Part shown: positions 1-11,640 of the stretch, in pieces
Numbering within the stretch: position 1 is the stretch's first letter
Layout: each line of letters opens with the position of its first letter
NCBI GenBank assembly: GCA_946902985.2
Contig: OX336388.2
Span: forward strand, 1,701,807,978 to 1,701,871,977
Length of the DNA: 64,000 nucleotides
From: Meconema thalassinum
Lineage: Eukaryota; Arthropoda; Insecta; Orthoptera; Tettigoniidae
Direction: 5' to 3'
Notes under the pieces: model-generated
The model's database searches: none
Seen by the model: the letters and a program-made list of their open reading frames with translations, nothing else
What the model was told of the DNA's origin: nothing
Program-made: the position numbers and the translations under genes

Positions 1-3000
1 AGGGCCGTGCCTTTAGAAGGTTCGTGTTGGAAGGCCGTGCCTTTAGAAGGTTGGTGTTAGAGGGCCGTGCCTTTAGCAGGTTAGTTTTGGAGGGCCGTGC
101 ATTTATCAGGTTGGTGTTGGAGTGCCGTGCCTTCAGCAGGTTGGTGTTGGAGGTCCGTGCTTTTAGCAGGTTGTTTAGAGGGCCGTGCCTTCAGCAGATT
201 GGTGTTGGAGTGCCGTGCCTTTAGCAGGTTGGTGTTGGAGTGCCGTGCCTTCATCCGATTGGTGCTGGAGTACCGTGCCTTCAGCAGGTTGGTGTTGGAG
301 GGCCGTGCCTTCAGCAGGATGGTGTTGGAGGGCCGTGCCTTCAGCAGGTTGGTGTTGGAGGGTCGTGCCTTCAGCAGGTTGGTGTAAGAGGGCCGTGTCT
401 TTAGCAGGTTGGTGTTGGAGGGTCGAGCCTTTAGCAGATTGGTGTTGGTGGGTCGTGACTTTAGCAGGTTGGTGTTGGAGGGCAGTGCCCTTAGCAGGTT
501 GGTGTTGGAGGGTCGTGCCTTTAGAAGGTTGGTGTTGGAGAATCATGCCTTCAGCAGGTTGGTGTTGGAGGGTCGTGCCTTCAGCAGGTTGGTGTAAGAG
601 GGCCGTGCCTTTAGCAGGTTGGTGTTGGTGGGTCGTGACTTTAGCAGGTTGGTGTTGGAGGGCAGTGCCTTTAGCAGGTTGGTGATGAAGGGTCGTGCCT
701 TTAGTAGGTTGGTGTTGGAGAGTCGTGCCTTTAGCAGGTTGGTGTAAGAGGGCCGTGCCTTTAGCAGGTTGGTGTTGGAGGCTCGTGCCTTTAGCAGGTT
801 GGTGTTGGAGGGACGTGCCTTTAGCAGGTTGGTGTTGAAAGGTCGTGCCTTCAGCAGGTTGGTGTGCAGGGTCGTGCCTCTAGCAGGTTGGTGTTAGAGG
901 GTCGTGCCTTTAGCAGGTTGGTGTTGGAGGGCCGTGCCTTCAGCAGGTTGGTGTAAGAGGTCCGTGCCTTTAGCAGGTTGGTGTTGGAGGATCGTGCCTA
1001 TAGCAGGTTGGTGTAAGAGGGCCGTGCCTTTAGCAGGTTCGTGTTGGAGGGTCGTGCCTTTAGCAGGTTGGTGTTGGAGGGTCGTGAATTTAGCAGGTTG
1101 GTGTTGGAGGGCAGTGCCTTTAGCAGGTTGGTGTTGGAGGGTCGTGACTTTAGCAGGTTTGTGTTGGAGGGCAGTGTCTTTAGCAGGTTGGTGTTGGAGG
1201 GCAGTGCCTTTAGCAGGTTGGTGTTGGAGGGCCGTGAGTTCAGCAGGTTGGTGTTGGAAGGCCGTGTCTTTAGCAGGTTGGTGTTGGAGGGCAGTGCTTT
1301 TAGCAGGTTGGCGTTGGAGGGTCGTGCCCTTAGCAGGTTCGTGTTGGAGGGTCGTACCTTTAGCAGGTTGGTGTTAGAGGGCCGTGCCTTTAGCAGGTTG
1401 GTGTAGGAGGGCCATGACTTTAGTAGGTTGGTGTTGGAGGGCCGTGCCTTTAGTAGGTTGGTGTTGGAGAGCCGTGCCTATAGCAGGTTGGTGTTGATGG
1501 CCGTGCCTTTAGCAGGTTGGTGTTGGATGGCCGTGCCTTTAGCAAGTTGGTGTTGGAGGGTCGTGCCTTTAGCAGGTTGGTGCTGGAGGGCCGTGCCTTT
1601 AGCAGGTTGGTGTTAGAGGGCCGTGCCTTTAGCAGGTTGGTGTTGGAGGGCAGTGCCTTTAGCAGGTTGGTGTTAGAGGGCCGTGTCTTTATCAGGTTGG
1701 TGTTGGAGTGCCATGTCTTTAGCAGGTTGGTGTTGGAGGGCCTTGCCTTTAGCCGGTTGGTGTTGTAGGGCCGTGCCTTTAGCAGTCTGGTGTTGGAGGG
1801 ACGTGCCTTTATCAGGTTGGTGTTGTAGGGCCGTGCCTTTAGCAGGTTGGTGTTGTAGGGCCGTGCCTAAAGCAGGTTGGTGTTGGAGGTCCGTGCCTTT
1901 AGCAGGTTGGTGTTGTTGGACCGTGCCTTTAGCCGGTTGGTTTTGGAGGGCCATGCCTTTAGCAGGCTGGTGTTGGAGGGCCGTGTCTATATCAGGTTGG
2001 TGTTGGAAGGCCGTGCCTTTAGCAGTTTGGTGTTGCAGGGCAGTGCCTTTAGCAGGTTGGTGTTGTAGGGCCGTGCTTTTAGCAGGTTGGTGTTGGAGAG
2101 CCGTGCCTTTAGAAGGTTGGTGTTGGAGAGCCGTGCCTTTAGCAGGTTGGTGCTGGAGGGCCGTGCCTTTAGCAGGTTGGTGTTAGAGGGCCGTGCCTTT
2201 AGCAGGTTGGTGTTGGAGGGCAGTGCCTTTAGCAGGTTGGTGTTAGAGGGCCGTGTCTTTATCAGGTTGGTGTTGGAGTGCCATGTCTTTAGCAGGTTGG
2301 TGTTGGAGGGCCTTGCCTTTAGCCGGTTGGTGTAGTAGGGCCGTGCCTTTAGCAGGTTGGTGTTGGAGGGACGTGCCTTTATCAGATTGGTGTTGTAGGG
2401 CCGTGCCTTTAGCAGGTTGGTGTTGTAGGGCTGTGTCTTTAGCAGGTTCGTGTTGGAGGGCCGTACCTTTAGCAGGTTGGTGTTGGAGGGCTGTGCCTTT
2501 AGCAGGTTAGTGTTGGAGGGCCGTGCCTTTAGCAGGTTGGCGTTGGAGGGCCGTACCATTAGCAGGTTGGTGTTGGAGGGCTGTGCCTTTAGACGTTTGT
2601 TGTTGGAGGGCCGTGCCTTTAGGAGGTTGGTGTTGGAAGGCTGTGCCTTTAGTATGTTGGTGTTGGAGGGCCGTGCCTTTAGCAGGTTGGTGTTGTTGGG
2701 CAGTGCCTTTAGCAGGTTGGTGTTGTAGGGCCGTGCTTTTAGCAGGTTGGTGTTGGAGAGCCGTGCCTTTAGAAGGTTGGTGTTGGAGAGCCGTGCCTTT
2801 AGCAGGTTGGTGCTGGAGGGCCATGCCTTTAGCAGGTTGGTGTTGGAGGGCCGTGTCTATATCAGGTTGGTGTTGGAAGGCCGTGCCTTTAGCAGGTTGG
2901 TGATGTAGGGCCGTGCCTTCAGCAGGTTGGTGTTGTAGGGCCGTGCCTTTAGCAGGTTGGTGTTGGAGAGCCGTGCCTTTAGAAGGTTGGTGTTGGAGAG

Positions 3001-6000
3001 CCGTGCCTTTAGCAGGTTGGTGTTGGAGGGCCATGCCTTTAGCAGGTTGGTGTTGGAGGGCCGTGTCTTTATCAGGTTGGTGTTGGAAGGCCGTGACATT
3101 ATCAGGTTGGTGTTGTAGGACCGTGCCTTTAGTAGGTTGCTGTTGGAGGGCCGTGCCTTTAGAAGGTAGGTGTTGGACGGCCGTGACTTTAGCAGGTTAG
3201 TGTTATAGGACCGTGTCTTCAGCAGGTACGTGTTGTAGGGCCGTGCCTTCAGGAGGTCGGAGTTGTAGGGCCGTGCCTTTAGCAGGTTGGTGTTGGAGGG
3301 CTGTGTCTTTAGCAGGTTGGTGTTGGAGGGCCGTGCCTTTAGCAAGTTGGTGTTCGAGGGCTGTGCCTTTAGCAGGTTAGTGTTGGAGGGCCGTGCCTTT
3401 AGCAGGTTGGTGTTGGAGGGCCGTACCTTTAGCAGGTTGGTGTTGGAGGGCTGTGCCTTTAGCAGGTTGGTGTTGGAGGGCCGTGCCTTTAGGAGGTTGG
3501 TGTTGGAGGGCTGTGCCTTTAGGAAGTTGGTGTTGGAGGGCAGTGCCTTTAGCAGGTTAGTGTTGTAGGGCCGTGCCTTTAGCAGGTTGGTGTTGGAGGG
3601 CCGTGACTTTAGCAGGTTGGTGTTGGAGGGCCATGCTTTTAGCAGGTTGGTGTTGTAGGGCCGTGCCTTTAGAAGGTTGGTGTAGTAGGGCCGTGCCTTT
3701 AGTAGGTTGGTGTTGTAGGGCCGTACCTTTATCAGGTTGGTGTTGGAGTGTCGTGCCTTTAACAGGTTGGTGTTGGAGGGTCGTGTCTTTAGCACGTTGG
3801 TGTTGGAGGGCCGTGTCTCTAGCTGGTTGGTGTTGGAGGGCCGTGCCTTTAGCAGGGTTTTGTTGGAGGGCCATGCCTTTAGCAGGTTGTATTAGAGGGT
3901 CGTGCCTTTAGCAGATTGGTGTTGGAGGGCCGTGCCTTTACCAGGTTGGTGTAAGAGGGCCGTGCCTTTAGCAGGTTGGTGTTGGTGGGTCGTGACTTTA
4001 GCAGGTTGGTGTTGGAGGGCAGTGCCCTTAGCAGGTTGGTGTTGGAGGGTCGTGCCTTTAGAAGGTTGGTGTTGGAGAATCATGCCTTCAGCAGGTTGGT
4101 GTTGGAGGGTCGTGCCTTCAGCAGGTTGGTGTAAGAGGGCCGTGCCTTTAGCAGGTTGGTGTTGGTGGGTCGTGACTTTAGCAGGTTGGTGTTGGAGGGC
4201 AGTGCCTTTAGCAGGTTGGTGATGAAGGGTCGTGCCTTTAGTAGGTTGGTGTTGGAGAGTCGTGCCTTTAGCAGGTTGGTGTAAGAGGGCCGTGCCTTCA
4301 GCAGGTTGGTGTGCAGGGTCGTGCCTCTAGCAGGTTGGTGTTAGAGGGTCGTGCCTTTAGCAGGTTGGTGTTGGAGGGCCGTGCCTTCAGCAGGTTGGTG
4401 TATGAGGTCCGTGCCTTTAGCAGGTTGGTGTTGGAGGATCGTGCCTATAGCAGGTTGGTGTAAGAGGGCCGTGCCTTTAGCAGGTTCGTGTTGGAGGGTC
4501 GTGCCTTTAGCAGGTTGGTGTTGGAGGGTCGTGAATTTAGCAGGTTGGTGTTGGAGGGCAGTGCCTTTAGCAGGTTGGTGTTGGAGGGTCGTGACTTTAG
4601 CAGGTTTGTGTTGGAGGGCAGTGTCTTTAGCAGGTTGGTGTTGGAGGGCAGTGCCTTTAGCAGGTTGGTGTTGGAGGGCCGTGAGTTCAGCAGGTTGGTG
4701 TTGGAAGGCCGTGTCTTTAGCAGGTTGGTGTTGGAGGGCAGTGCTTTTAGCAGGTTGGCGTTGGAGGGTCGTGCCCTTAGCAGGTTCGTGTTGGAGGGTC
4801 GTACCTTTAGCAGGTTGGTGTTAGAGGGCCGTGCCTTTAGCAGGTTGGTGTAGGAGGGCCATGACTTTAGTAGGTTGGTGTTGGAGGGCCGTGCCTTTAG
4901 TAGGTTGGTGTTGGAGAGCCGTGCCTATAGCAGGTTGGTGTTGATGGCCGTGCCTTTAGCAGGTTGGTGTTGGATGGCCGTGCCTTTAGCAAGTTGGTGT
5001 TGGAGGGTCGTGCCTTTAGCAGGTTGGTGCTGGAGGGCCGTGCCTTTAGCAGGTTGGTGTTAGAGGGCCGTGCCTTTAGCAGGTTGGTGTTGGAGGGCAG
5101 TGCCTTTAGCAGGTTGGTGTTAGAGGGCCGTGTCTTTATCAGGTTGGTGTTGGAGTGCCATGTCTTTAGCAGGTTGGTGTTGGAGGGCCTTGCCTTTAGC
5201 CGGTTGGTGTTGTAGGGCCGTGCCTTTAGCAGTTTGGTGTTGGAGGGACGTGCCTTTATCAGGTTGGTGTTGTAGGGCTGTGCCTTTAGCAGGTTGGTGT
5301 TGTAGGGCCGTGCCTAAAGCAGGTTGGTGTTGGAGGTCCGTGCCTTTAGCAGGTTGGTGTTGTTGGACCGTGCCTTTAGCCGGTTGGTTTTGGAGGGCCA
5401 TGCCTTTAGCAGGCTGGTGTTGGAGGGTCGTGTCTATATCAGGTTGGTGTTGGAAGGCCGTGCCTTTAGCAGTTTGGTGTTGCAGGGCAGTGCCTTTAGC
5501 AGGTTGGTGTTGTAGGGCCGTGCTTTTAGCAGGTTGGTGTTGGAGAGCCGTGCCTTTAGAAGGTTGGTGTTGGAGAGCCGTGCCTTTAGCAGGTTGGTGC
5601 TGGAGGGCCGTGCCTTTAGCAGGTTGGTGTTAGAGGGCCGTGCCTTTAGCAGGTTGGTGTTGGAGGGCAGTGCCTTTAGCAGGTTGGTGTTAGAGGGCCG
5701 TGTCTTTATCAGGTTGGTGTTGGAGTGCCATGTCTTTAGCAGGTTGGTGTTGGAGGGCCTTGCCTTTAGCCGGTTGGTGTTGTAGGGCCGTGCCTTTAGC
5801 AGGTTGGTGTTGGAGGGACGTGCCTTTATCAGATTGGTGTTGTAGGGCCGTGCCTTTAGCAGGTTGGTGTTGTAGGGCTGTGTCTTTAGCAGGTTCGTGT
5901 TGGAGGGCCGTACCTTTAGCAGGTTGGTGTTGGAGGGCTGTGCCTTTAGCAGGTTAGTGTTGGAGGGCCGTGCCTTTAGCAGGTTGGTGTTGGAGGGCCG

Positions 6001-8123
6001 TACCATTAGCAGGTTGGTGTTGGAGGGCTGTGCCTTTAGACGTTTGTTGTTGGAGGGCCGTGCCTTTAGGAGGTTGGTGTTGGAGGGCTGTGCCTTTAGT
6101 ATGTTGGTGTTGGAGGGCCGTGCCTTTAGCAGGTTGGTGTTGTTGGGCAGTGCCTTTAGCAGGTTGGTGTTGTAGGGCCGTGCTTTTAGCAGGTTGGTGT
6201 TGGAGAGCCGTGCCTTTAGAAGGTTGGTGTTGGAGAGCCGTGCCTTTAGCAGGTTGGTGCTGGAGGGCCATGCTTTTAGCAGGTTGGTGTTGGAGGGCCG
6301 TGTCTATATCAGGTTGGTGTTGGAAGGCCGTGCCTTTAGCAGGTTGGTGTTGTAGGGCCGTGCCTTTAGCAGGTTGGTGTTGTAGGGCCGTGCCTTTAGC
6401 AGGTTGGTGTTGGAGAGCCGTGCCTTTAGAAGGTTGGTGTTGGAGAGCCGTGCCTTTAGCAGGTTGGTGTTGGAGGGCCATGCCTTTAGCAGGTTGGTGT
6501 TGGATGGCCGTGTCTTTATCAGGTTGGTGTTGGAAGGTCGTGACATTATCAGGTTGGTGTTGTAGGACCGTGCCTTTAGTAGGTTGCTGTTGGAGGGCCG
6601 TGCCTTTAGAAGGTAGGTGTTGGACGGCCGTGACTTTAGCAGGTTAGTGTTATAGGACCGTGTCTTCAGCAGGTTCGTGTTGTAGGGCCGTGCCTTCAGG
6701 AGGTCGGTGTTGTAGGGCCGTGCCTTTAGCAGGTTGGTGTTGGAGGGCTGTGTCTTTAGCAGGTTGGTGTTGGAGGGCCGTGCCTTTAGCAAGTTGGTGT
6801 TCGAGGGCTGTGCCTTTAGCAGGTTAGTGTTGGAGGGCCGTGCCTTTAGCAGGTTGGTGTTGGAGGGCGTACCTTTAGCAGGTTGGTGTTGGAGGGCTGT
6901 GCCTTTAGCAGGTTGGTGTTGGAGGGCCGTGCCTTTAGGAGGTTGGTGTTGGAGGGCTGTGCCTTTAGGAAGTTGGTGTTGGAGGGCAGTGCCTTTAGCA
7001 GGTTAGTGTTGTAGGGCCGTGCCTTTAGCAGGTTGGTGTTGGAGGGCCGTGACTTTAGCAGGTTGGTGTTGGAGGGCCATGCTTTTAGCAGGTTGGTGTT
7101 GTAGGGCCGTGCCTTTAGAAGGTTGGTGTAGTAGGGCCGTGCCTTTAGTAGGTTGGTGTTGTAGGGCCGTACCTTTATCAGGTTGGTGTTGGAGTGTCGT
7201 GCCTTTAACAGGTTGGTGTTGGAGGGTCGTGTCTTTAGCACGTTGGTGTTGGAGGGCCGTGTCTTTAGCTGGTTGGTGTTGGAGGGCCGTGCCTTTAGCA
7301 GGGTTTTGTTGGAGGGCCATGCCTTTAGCAGGTTGTATTAGAGGGTCGTGCCTTTAGCAGATTGGTGTTGGAGGGCCGTGCCTTTAGCAGGTTGTATTAG
7401 AGGGTCGTGCCTTTAGCAGGCTGGTGTTGGAGGGCCGTGCCTTCAGCAGGTTGATGTTAGACTGCCTTGCCTTTAGCAGGTTGGTGTTGGAGGGCCGTGC
7501 ATTTAGCAGGTGGGTGTTGGAGGGCCGTGCCTTTAGCAGGTTGGTGTTGGAGGGCCGTGCGTTCAGCAGGTTGGTGTTGGTGGGCCGTGCCTTTAGCAGG
7601 TTGGTTTTGGAGGTCCGTGCCTTCAACAGGTTGGTGTTGGAGGGCATCGCCTTCAGCAGGTTTGTGTTGGAGGGCCGTGCTTTCAGCAGGTTGGTGTTTG
7701 AAGGCCGTGCCTTTAGCAGGTTGGTGTTGGAGGGCCGTGCCTTAATCAGGTTGGTGTTGGAGGACCGTGCCTTTAGCTGGTTGGTGTTGGAGGGCCGTGT
7801 CTTTAGCAGGTTGGTGTTGGAGGGCCGTGTCTTTAGCAGGTTGGTGTTGGAGGGTCGTGCCTTTAGCAGGTTGGTGTTGGAGGGCCGTGCCTTCAGCAGG
7901 TTGGTGTTAGAGGTCCGTACCTTTAGCAGGTTTTTGTTGGAGGGCCGTGCCTTTAGCAGTTTGTATTAGAGGGTCGTGCCTTTAGCAGGTTGGTGTTAGA
8001 AGGCTGTGCCTTTAGCAGGTTTGTGTTGGAGGGCCGTGCCTTCTGCACGTTGGTGTTGGAGGGACGTGCCTTCAGCAGGTTGGTGTTGGAGGGCCGTGCC
8101 TTTAGCAGGTTGGTGTTGGAGGG
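1..8123 (+). repeat. 30-bp GC-rich satellite array (about 270 units)
   Basis: Head-to-tail 30-bp units fill the window from its first base to about 8123, so the left edge lies outside. The + strand unit reads roughly TTTAGCAGGTTGGTGTTGG followed by AGGGCCGTGCC. Most units differ from consensus by 1-4 substitutions; occasional 29- or 20-bp units shift the phase (near 172, 867, 1497, 3888, 7336). The unit is a multiple of three and rarely makes stops, so several frames look open on both strands, giving LVLEGRAFSR or GWCWRAVPLA on + and LLKARPSNTN or KGTALQHQPA on -. No frame spans the array and none has non-repeat ends, so I read it as noncoding. It is far more GC-rich than the AT-rich DNA after 8130. 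Confidence 0.97.
441..7392 (+). repeat. Higher-order tandem duplication (about 3.45 kb x 2) within the satellite
   Basis: The variant pattern of segment 441-3945 recurs almost base for base in 3978-7392. From about 855 to the end the offset is constant at 3447 bp; before that it is 3537, because copy 1 carries three extra 30-bp units (90 bp, about 760-850). Observed differences include a one-base deletion at about 6867 in copy 2 and single substitutions such as aag/atg near 978/4425. Divergence between copies is far lower than between neighbouring 30-bp units, which indicates a recent block duplication. A shorter internal repeat (about 540 bp offset) relates 1561-1760 to 2101-2300. Confidence 0.93.
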
Positions 8124-8251
8124 CTGCGAGCGTTCATAGTTGTCATTGTGGTTTTATGGAGCCTTTTTTCCTTGTATATTTGGATCTGATGATGTTCACT
8201 TGACGAGCGAAACCTATCACCCAATTAACCCCCACTCACCCCTATTTGTTT
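8124..8251. other. Non-repeat junction DNA after the satellite
   Basis: The 30-bp pattern stops at ggagggctgc and ordinary AT-richer sequence begins. I see no gene here. Confidence 0.6.
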
Positions 8252-8412
8252 GAGAGTTAAGCCGGGTTCGATTCCTGGTTCTGCAAAGAAATTTTACTTG
8301 GGTTTTAGGGCTGGAACGGGGTACACTTAGCCTCGTGAGGCAATAGTGAGAAGAGGGCAGGTTCGGTTCCCTCCTCAGTCATCCTGGAGGTGATATCTGG
8401 ATGACCGTAACG
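8252..8412 (+). mobile_element. SINE-D fragment, + orientation
   Basis: It contains a tRNA-type B-box (GGGTTCGATTCC), then the family-D block ggctggaacggggtacac, cctcgtgagg and a second ggttcggttccc box. The same order of motifs occurs at 58300-58560 and, inverted, at 34535-34895. The tail is lost after about 8412. Confidence 0.75.
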
Positions 8413-8496
8413 TTCAGGAAAATTAGTGTCTTGTTTGCTAAAAGTGGATCCAGCAGATCTGCAGTGCCCGAAGAACAGGCGTAATGGAAAAAACTT

Positions 8497-8763
8497 ATGG
8501 TCGAGGGAAAGATGAATGGTAAGAGACTCAGAGGCAGCATACTTGGGAAGTCTCTATATGTGACAACCCAAGTGCCAGGGGCATACAGGACTCAACAACA
8601 TGCCTTTGCAATGAAAATAGTAGAATTAAAGAAACATTTTTCCAACCGGCATTTCAACTTGACTGGCTACTCAAAGCAACGAAATATACGCAGCTATCCA
8701 GGACTTCCTCATGAATGCATACCTCCGAATATGACAGGAATGAACATTATTCAACTACAGTAA
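8497..8763 (+). other. Unassigned 88-codon open frame
   Basis: An ATG-to-stop frame of 88 residues rich in K, R, H and N, with no motif I recognise, no signal peptide and no membrane segment. It sits between two SINE-D copies. The start (MVEGKMNGKRLRG) resembles the basic K-R-x-R-G segment near the C-terminus of some LINE proteins, so a LINE scrap is as likely as a gene. I would not annotate a gene from this alone. Confidence 0.15.
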
Positions 8764-8794
8764 GTGACTTATTTGATGTTCAATACTGTGCTAT

Positions 8795-9150
8795 ACATTG
8801 AGTGTATGTATAGAATTTGTGTGATAACCTGTGTTATTGTTGTGGCTGCACTAGTGTGTGTATTTGTAAATTGGGGATAGGATTGGGAAGGAGGTGGCCT
8901 TGGCCTTAAGTTAGGAACCATCCCAGTAGAAGTGGGGGGGGGGGGGAGACCACGGTAAATCACTTCCAGGATGGCTGAGGTGGGAATCGAACCTTCTCTT
9001 CTCAGTTGTGCCTTACGAGGTTGAGTGTATCCCGTTCCAGCCCCCACACTAGAATTAAAATTTATTGGCAGTGCCACTAATCGAACCCGGACCTCCGGGT
9101 TGTCAGCCAAGAACGCTAGCCGCAACACCACGAAGTGGTCGTGAGAATGC
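8795..9150 (-). mobile_element. SINE-D, - orientation
   Basis: Read on the minus strand it runs from a tRNA-like head (near 9150, with a B-box at about 9080-9092, cgaacccgg) through the conserved middle (ccccgttccagcccnnac; gatggctgaggtgggaatcg) to a tail containing ataacctgtgttattgttgt. Poly-G at 8934-8946 interrupts it. Family D is the commonest SINE in this window. Confidence 0.85.
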
Positions 9151-10007
9151 ATAAACAACCATCAGCTGCTAGCGTAAACAATAACAAATCATTAATCGAC
9201 CATGATGAACAAATGTAAATTCTCTTTCGCGCGTTACAAATTACCATCACAATCTCATTATCTCATGCAAAATACCTCAACTATTAGGGTCGCAACAGCG
9301 GAAAACGTACATGTCTGTGTTGATAAATGAAGCCGGAAGTACGATAACAACAGTGTAACTTACAGTAGAAGAGCAGATCTCTTTGTTTGCTATTTCACTT
9401 AGGGGATTGGGACTTGTTGGTCGTGAGACCCATGCACGTACGTATCCGTGTAGAATCTTTCTGTTAAACTGTGTCACTGTTCTGAGAGGTGTTTCTTTTG
9501 GGGAACTTTCCTGGAGGATTATTCAAGTCTTGCAGGAACTGGCGAGTGGCCTCCGAGGAGGCCTGGTGGAGGTTGGCGCCCGTGGGTAACCTGTGCGTCG
9601 TGATGATGGATGGAATGTTTGATGATTGTTTCACAAACGAACACTCCCCGAGAGCAGTGGATGAGTGGTTAGTGAGCTATCCATTTCACCATCAATCTGG
9701 TCGAGAGAACATGCATTGTTATGGGTAGGGATATCACCTGCCCTTTCTTAGGAAAGCAAGACCTCCGTTTTCACCTTATTTTCCCCTCGGGTTTCTATAT
9801 AAAATGTCCCACTTAAAGTCTATTGTTTTATTTGAAACTGAAGGCGTGAACAGTTAAAAAAAACATCAACTTGTTCAGTGAATAACGTTCTTTGAAAATA
9901 TCGAGGTTAAAGTTTATTTTTTTCGACTTTCAAAATTTTAATTTTGCAATGCTTTGGTTTACTTCTGGCAATAGGAGACTTGTCTTTTATCATCCTCTTC
10001 TAAAGCT
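9151..10007. other. Intergenic DNA with a SINE-P scrap
   Basis: Mostly AT-rich unique sequence. A short stretch at 9547-9612 (ggcctccgaggaggcc to gtgcgtcgtgatgatg) matches the 3' part of SINE-P at 29450-29690 in the same orientation. The open frames here are short and featureless. Confidence 0.5.
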
Positions 10008-10320
10008 TGCTACGGTGGGTGAGTGGTTATAGTGTCGGACTACCAACCCCAAGATTGCAGGTTCGCCCCTGGCCATGGTAAGTGATTTTTGAAGGCGACA
10101 AAAATCACGATACTCATGGCATACGTTGTTGGCATGTTAAAGAACCCATTTGAATTCAGTAGACCGTGTTCAATGGCAAAATTTATCTCGGGATTTTCCG
10201 CCAACACAAAGTTCCTCCATTCTCTACTTGAAAGCGCTGTAGTGTCAAGGAGTTTAGATATCTAACCTCCTTGACTTTCATAGCGTTCAAAGGAACGACG
10301 AAATTCGACATGCAAGCTAC
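10008..10320 (+). mobile_element. SINE-H, + orientation
   Basis: The tRNA-like head has an A-box (gtgggtgagtggttatag) and a B-box (gcaggttcgcccc), followed by a body shared with the inverted copies at 44095-44445 and 28072-28182. The body contains a 32-bp imperfect palindrome centred on gatatc (10243-10274) that is kept in all three copies. Confidence 0.85.
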
Positions 10321-10974
10321 CCTCTGGGTGTCAATTAACAAAGCTTGCACCAGGCACCCGAGCCATACGATATTATTATTATCCTCTTCTAACACTTCTC
10401 TCAACCACTCCAGCACAATAGTGCTAGTAGTGGTAGTAGGGTCTAGTAGTAGTGGAGGTAGAAGTAGTGAACTGTTTTAACTTCAAATCTTGGTGCGGCT
10501 TTGAATCATAAAAGAAAAAAAGTTCCTTCATTTCTGCACCTGAAATGAGTATCATTACTAGTCAAAAATATTATGTTTCAAACCCGACCCATTGTGGTGA
10601 TAGAAATGCGAACACGTCTAAATCAACCATTTTGACTGCTACAACAGGCTATAGTAAATTAACTAATGCCACATCAAAGTGACACGATGAAAATAAAATG
10701 AACTCATGCTGCTTGGTGCCGATAAACTAGATGGTAGACAATAGTCTATTACTTGGCTTCAACTTTATTTTGCTAAATATAATTTCTGACATTCATGTTC
10801 AGCCCTTTAAAACATCAATAACCGCCACCAAATACATCTATCCATCTACTAAAAATCAGAATATCTCGTCAATTTTGGACGTCTGATAATCCTAGTCGGC
10901 ATTCATGCTTTTGCTCCCAATGAAAAAAATCAGTGGGTTATTTCATGGTTATAATTGAGGGTCGTTACGTTATC
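10321..10974. other. AT-rich DNA without recognisable genes
   Basis: It includes a degenerate tagtagtgg-type microsatellite at about 10420-10460. I see no coding sequence or known repeat in the rest. Confidence 0.5.
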
Positions 10975-11352
10975 GTCAAGTCATGACCTCCTAGGTGTGT
11001 ATTAGGTGTTTTTCTGGTGTTATAGGAGCACTGTCAAGTCATGATCTCCTAGGTGTGCACTAGGTTGCGGGTGCCTTTTTGGAGTTATAAGTGCACCGTC
11101 CAGTCATGACCTCCTAGGTGTGCACTAGGTTGCGGGTGCCCTTCTGATGTTATAGGAGCACCGTCAAGTCCCGGCTTCCTAGGTGTGTACTAGGTTGCGG
11201 GTGGCCTTCTGATCTTATAGGTGCACCGTCAAATCATGACCTCGTAGGTGTGTACTAGGTTGCGGGTGCTCTTCTGATGTTATAAGAGCACCGCCAAGTC
11301 ATGACCTCTTTGGTGTGCACTAGGAGTTTTCTGGTGTTATAGGAGCACCGTG
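10975..11352 (+). repeat. Minisatellite, six units of about 58-65 bp
   Basis: Six consecutive units start at about 10975, 11033, 11098, 11163, 11228 and 11293. Each begins with a variant of gtcaagtcatgacctcctag, continues through gtgtgcactaggttgcgggt, and ends ttataggagcacc. The first and last units lack the ggttgcgggt block and are shorter. Divergence is about 10-20 percent between units. It lies about 1.7 kb upstream of the KCNQ exon. Confidence 0.92.
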
Positions 11353-11640
11353 TCGAAGGTGCCAGGACAGTTGTGGGTGCTCCTCATGGGTGAGTGTTAC
11401 GTTGGTCGCCTGTCCTCTCCCCTTGACCTAGGCCGCTAGTTAGTGGTCCCGCCACGCTACTCGCAGCGCTAGTGAGAGGCGGTGCCGGTCGATGGCCCAG
11501 TGGAACCAGCGGGCACACAGCTCCACAGTTGGTTGTTAGCACGTGAGCCAGGCGGCAACTTCTCGAGGCGGGCGTCCGAAACATGTTACACTTGATCACT
11601 CAATTGCACGACTGTGTCCCTGCGATGAACAACCTACAGC
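11353..11640. other. GC-rich single-copy block upstream of the channel exon
   Basis: This 290-bp block is visibly richer in G, C and CpG than the flanking AT-rich DNA and matches no other repeat in the window. Given the channel exon 1.5 kb downstream on the same strand it could be a promoter or 5' UTR exon, but I see no TATA box or splice pair that would prove it. The alternative is a decayed repeat. Confidence 0.25.

Noticed and set aside
1..8123. Many long open frames giving 10-residue repeat proteins on both strands (up to 312 codons)
   Set aside because: They arise because the 30-bp unit is a multiple of three with few stops. Frames are broken irregularly, no frame spans the array, and opposite strands are equally open.
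1..8123. CRISPR-like array of about 30-bp repeats
   Set aside because: Units abut with no spacers, and the sequence is eukaryotic.
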